Shown here: positions 60,190 through 64,000 of the stretch, piece by piece
Layout of the letters: every line of letters begins with the position of its first letter
Numbering within the stretch: position 1 is the stretch's first letter
NCBI GenBank assembly: GCA_034620365.1
Contig: JAQGEQ010000045.1
Coordinates: 248,001-312,000, forward strand
Length of the DNA: 64,000 nucleotides
Direction: 5' to 3'
Origin: Pegea sp. RAD2-039
Lineage: Eukaryota > Chordata > Thaliacea > Salpida > Salpidae
The notes under the pieces: generated by a model
What the model saw: only the letters and a program-made list of their open reading frames with translations
Told to the model about the DNA's origin: nothing
Database searches by the model: none
Translations under genes and position numbers: made by a program

Positions 60190-60500
60190 GTCATCTAATG
60201 ACTGAAAGTGTCAGAAAATACGACTTCAAAAAATGCCAGAGTGAATTCATCCGCTTCGTCGCGATCAAGTTATCTTCATTTTTTCATCAATTAAAATTAA
60301 ATTATAAATTGGTAAAAAATTAAAAAATATGGAAGATCCAGGGACGTTGGATGAGGACCTGGAATCCTTTTCTCTATGAAAAGACTGGGTAGAGAAGACC
60401 AGGGAGAAATTTTCCAATCAAGGAGTCATCCACATTGAAAACTTCTTCGACGACCTCAAAACTGATGAAGTGAAGAAAACAACAAGAACTTGAATCTATC
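60190..60500 (+). repeat. Unit A, copy 3, partial and divergent
   Basis: 60190-60265 repeats the start of unit A almost exactly (CATCTAATGACTGAAAGTGT ... GCTTCGTCGCGATC) and then diverges. At 60330-60490 a plus-strand frame with ATG (MEDPGTLDEDLESFSL, a stop, then GVIHIENFFDDLKTDEV) resembles the SHIENFIKFFDDHKTN part of copies 1 and 2. It suggests an older member of the same family. Confidence 0.5.
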
Positions 60501-60722
60501 AACATTACTAAGTAAAAAAAGAGTAACTAGTTAGTTTTTAGAATTGAAATTCACAAATCAATCGTGTTAATAAATACAATAGAAATATTAAATTCAAATT
60601 ATGTACAGAACAAAATTCAAACTTAAAATTAGAATATAAACATAATTCTTGCATTGATTCAATTTTTCCTAAAGCTTAACTACACTATAAGATACTACAT
60701 GATAGATCAAAATTTTGCTAAT

Positions 60723-62111
60723 TTACCATTTTTTGGTCAAATCTAAACTGTCTTCAAAATAAGTTAGCAAAAACATTGCAAGAAATCCAGTGAGTAAACC
60801 AATATTTTGAATGAAAAAACAAAGCCACGGTTTTGTAATTAAATCTGAATTCATGCTATGAGCCCTTGCTTCAGGTAACATACCAGCAAGTGAAATATAA
60901 AGAAAAACTCCACCAACCAAAGCAAATATCCAGGTGGCAGATGATAATGATTGCCCAACTAGAATACCAACTATTAAACCAACATAACAACCACAAGCTG
61001 AAGCAAAATTGAAGAAAGCAGCTTGTCTTATAGTCATGCCAGCATTTAGGAGTATAGCAAAATCTCCTAGTTCATGGGGAAGCTCTTCACAAAATATTGC
61101 TATTGAAGTACTTAATCCTTGTATAGGAGATGCCACAAAAGATGCACCAATAGCCATTCCATCAATAAAGTTATGAACAGCATCCACAACTGTTATCATC
61201 CAAGCAATTGGTTTGACTTTCTTAAAATTGAATATGGATTTTTTGGATTTATTATTCCTAATCTCTATTTCTATAATTCCATTTTTAGAGTTTTGAGAAT
61301 CTGATATTCCAAGAGTTGTAGAAGACGAATTTGTTTTAATTAATGCATCATTTGTGTTATCTTTTTCAAGAGAATCATTCAAACTTTTGTCTTTCAAAAA
61401 ATCTGAGGACATGCAGCTACTTACAGGTTCATGAGAATGTCTTGTTTTGAAGAAGTTTTCTAAAAGATTTTCAGTCAAAAAGAAAAGATAAATACCAACA
61501 GAAACTATGACACTATGCCATACTATTTTAGAATCATGAACTTCAAAACCTTTTGGAATTAATTGGAAGATAGCATTTCCTGATAAGGTTCCTACTGACA
61601 AGCAAATTAAAAAAAGCAAAACTTTATTATAAATTGGTTTATCGATGCAAGGAAGAACACTGATCCCTAACAAGGAACAACAACTAATTATAGTTACAGA
61701 TATAAATCCATATAACCAAATCATTCCTGAAGATTGCCCTGAAGTGTTTTTTTGATCAAATTTCTCAGGTGTATAAACTTTACAAAAGTTTATTCCTTCA
61801 TCTGACCAGATTAGATGATTAGAATTGATGCAAGCAAAGTTGTAGAATTTGTTGAGGATACAGTTTGAGTTTAATTTTGATTTTTTTGAGTCCAGTTTTT
61901 TTATTTCTATCATAAACATCTGATGTAAATCACAAAACTCTACTTTTGTACCTCTTGCAAATATCTCTTCATTACTTTTTGTAAAATTCAACAAATTTGT
62001 TGGATAATTACCAACTTTAGGGTCTTCATAGCAACCATCAACATCAAATGGTTCTAGTGCTACAACACTGACACTCAGACATGATATAATTATAATAGAA
62101 CTAAAACACAT
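60723..62111 (-). CDS. ZIP metal transporter, SLC39A8/SLC39A14-like, single exon
   Basis: Plasma-membrane importer of divalent metals (Zn, Mn, Fe, Cd for ZIP8/14). I start at ATG 62111 (462 residues) rather than the upstream in-frame TTG. Signal peptide residues 1 to about 18; extracellular cysteine-containing domain to about 128; then eight predicted membrane helices. The cytosolic loop (about 222-295) is Ser/Asn-rich with a short RHSHE. Metal-site helices: HNFIDGMAIGASF (313-325) and EELPHELGDF (342-351). The second has Glu where most LIV-1 ZIPs have His in HEXPHEXGD, the ZIP8/ZIP14 signature. GLSTSIAIFCEE, FALVGGVFLYISLAGMLPE and IQNIGLLTGF support that branch. There are no introns. A stretch ending in CTTGCAG just upstream could be a 5' UTR acceptor. 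Part of this gene is duplicated at 58855-59292. Confidence 0.9.
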   Translation of the reverse strand: MCFSSIIIISCLSVSVVALEPFDVDGCYEDPKVGNYPTNLLNFTKSNEEIFARGTKVEFCDLHQMFMIEIKKLDSKKSKLNSNCILNKFYNFACINSNHLIWSDEGINFCKVYTPEKFDQKNTSGQSSGMIWLYGFISVTIISCCSLLGISVLPCIDKPIYNKVLLFLICLSVGTLSGNAIFQLIPKGFEVHDSKIVWHSVIVSVGIYLFFLTENLLENFFKTRHSHEPVSSCMSSDFLKDKSLNDSLEKDNTNDALIKTNSSSTTLGISDSQNSKNGIIEIEIRNNKSKKSIFNFKKVKPIAWMITVVDAVHNFIDGMAIGASFVASPIQGLSTSIAIFCEELPHELGDFAILLNAGMTIRQAAFFNFASACGCYVGLIVGILVGQSLSSATWIFALVGGVFLYISLAGMLPEARAHSMNSDLITKPWLCFFIQNIGLLTGFLAMFLLTYFEDSLDLTKKW

Positions 62112-64000
62112 GATCAATTTGATACCATCTGCAAGAAAAGAATAAAATATTATACAAAGAAATTTTTCCAGCTTAAAAACTATTTCTTCAAAAATTTCTG
62201 TTGCTAATTTAAGAAAAAAAATTATCAGTTACTTGACAAATTTCAATACTTCAATAAAATAAAAAAATAGACAAATAAATAATACAATCTGATTAATTAT
62301 ATCACTATATAATAATTACAATAAGGACTGTTTATATAATAAAATAATTTAGTATATTACTTTTTCAATTAAAATTTAGCAAAAAATATAACTTTCATCA
62401 TTTAATTGTTACTAATAGATGAATTTAATTAATATGATTTCTATTGGTTGTAATTAGTTTAATTAGTAATTAAATAATTAATAGATAACTATAATTATCA
62501 TCTTAATCTAAAGTTTAACTTTGTCATAATAGTATACTAGTCATAGAAGTAATGAGATTAAATTGTTAAATAAAAGACCTTATTCGGTCAAATTGATTGA
62601 TTGAAGAGTAAAGACTATGGAATAAACCCCAGAAAATCTACAATTTTCCAGATAACTTGCAGAACTAAATGGTGCACTTCAAAATATTGAAATACTTCAG
62701 CTAGGAAGACAGCTGAATGACAGGTAGGAAGGAAATGAAATTGTCAGCTTTTTTTATCTACTGCTTTTGAATATAAAGATAAACTTTCGAAAAATTTTAC
62801 TTTTATTGGATCAGCAAATTTTTAAATTTAAATTAAAGATTGTTAAATAAGCTTCAATCAAGAAAAAAGATTCAAAGTAATATTATTATTATTTATTAAA
62901 ACCTTAATTACAGTAAATTAAACAAATAAAATGCTAGAATGTGAAAAAGTACAAAAATATTTCTTATAATTAAATATTTTTTAAATTAATTATTACATAT
63001 AATTAAAATAATTAATCAATTTAAAGCAAAATTTTCGTAAACTAAAATAAATCTTCAAAATGAGATTTTTTTGAAAAATTTCGGCAAGAAATTATATCTG
63101 TAAAAGTTAACATCTTAATTGAGATTTGAAATTTAAATGATAATAATAGTTGACAATCTAGCAAAATAATTAAACAAAAACAATTAAGCTTATAATAAGT
63201 AACTACAACGAAACAGCTGCAAATTCGATATCTAAATTTATCAAGTTGAAAGTGAGATAGTAACCACGTTGTCGAACGACTAGACTGATAATGAAGACTC
63301 AATTACAGCGGGAAATATACTGGTGCGAAAAATTAAAAACGTAAATTTTTTTTTTGCTTCAATTAATGTCGTTATAGTTCAATTTTTAATTTAAATATCT
63401 GGAAAAATTTTTATTAAATTTATTTTATTTATAAAGTCCAAAGTTTATTTAAAAAGACCGATTCATGATTAGACTCTTAAAAGGTGTTTTTTAGAAATAT
63501 AATGATTGTTTTTTAAAGAAAAAATAAATTCTTTCTGAAAAGTATTTTATATTTTAAATGAATCCAAAATTATCAGATGAAGCAGTAATAAAATTTGTTT
63601 TAAAATTGTTCTGTAAAACATTTATAACAATATTACGTATCATTAACATTACAAATATTAATCCTTACAAAACTGTTTAATAAGTATAATGACGTCTGTA
63701 AAAAAACTTTTGAAAGATTAAAGAAAATAATATTCATAGAAAAACTGCTTAGTAGCAGATGTACTTACATCAAAGTAAATGCTTTGTAGCGCACAAAAAA
63801 CAACTTAATAATAAGCAATTCTTATTCAGAGTGCTTAGCAGTTTTAGTGAACAATTACTTAATAAAATATATAACCAAAAAGTTATCCATTTAAAAAATG
63901 ATCTTATAAATTCAGTACAAGGTATCTAAAAGAATGATTTTATTAATTGGATGACCATTTGTCCTTCCATTAGATATTCAAATGTAAATTCGTGTCGAAT
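62112..64000. other. Intergenic to the right edge
   Basis: AT-rich sequence upstream of the ZIP gene, with no exon or repeat recognised. The 86-codon minus-strand frame at 63042-63302 has no support. Confidence 0.4.

Overview
This is nuclear DNA from an AT-rich invertebrate animal. Genes are interrupted by GT-AG introns, there are no operons or ribosome binding sites, and the proteins are animal types (EOGT, a zyxin/LPP-like LIM protein, TBC1D30, IPO13, GMP reductase, ZIP8/14). Many introns are only 46-57 nt, and tRNA-derived SINEs and LINE 3' ends are scattered through the window. I cannot name the lineage. The palindrome TGACGTCA is strikingly frequent, and tiny introns beside large AT-rich spacers fit several groups (for example tunicates, rotifers or flatworms).

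Layout. 82-1136 (-): 5' part of cardiolipin synthase, running off the left edge. 2030-2380: SINE. 3219-5869 (-): EOGT, 9 exons, ending in KDEL. 8017-9108 (-): small TIM (TIMM10B-like), 3 exons. 10141-10962 (-): DNAJB6-like chaperone, one exon. 15080-18185 (-): macrodomain protein, 11 exons, which I assembled exon by exon. 22773-29153 (-): LIM protein, 11 exons. 32516-35380 (-): importin-13, one exon. 36373-36846 (-): NAA50, one exon. 40138-44642 (-): a 729-residue uncharacterised protein, 16 exons, with a SINE in one intron. 49887-51737 (+): TBC1D30, one exon. 54605-55648 (-): GMP reductase, one exon. 57956-60500: a rearranged block with a truncated membrane-protein gene, three copies of an unknown unit, two 20-bp minisatellite arrays and a broken partial copy of the neighbouring ZIP gene. 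60723-62111 (-): intact ZIP8/14-type metal transporter, one exon.

The genes do not form one pathway. They are conserved housekeeping or cell-biology genes: mitochondrial lipid synthesis and protein import, ER O-GlcNAc, nuclear import, N-terminal acetylation, Rab GTPase regulation, purine salvage and metal uptake. All but one lie on the minus strand. Two gene classes coexist: heavily spliced genes, and six genes with uninterrupted reading frames whose relatives in other animals usually have many introns. For spliced genes each entry gives the exon coordinates; every junction quoted has GT/AG ends and keeps the reading frame. The most interesting material is the duplicated minisatellite/ZIP block, the SINE that shares its 3' tail with a LINE, the TGACGTCA enrichment and the macrodomain gene. 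I saw no clear sign of a wholly new biological system.
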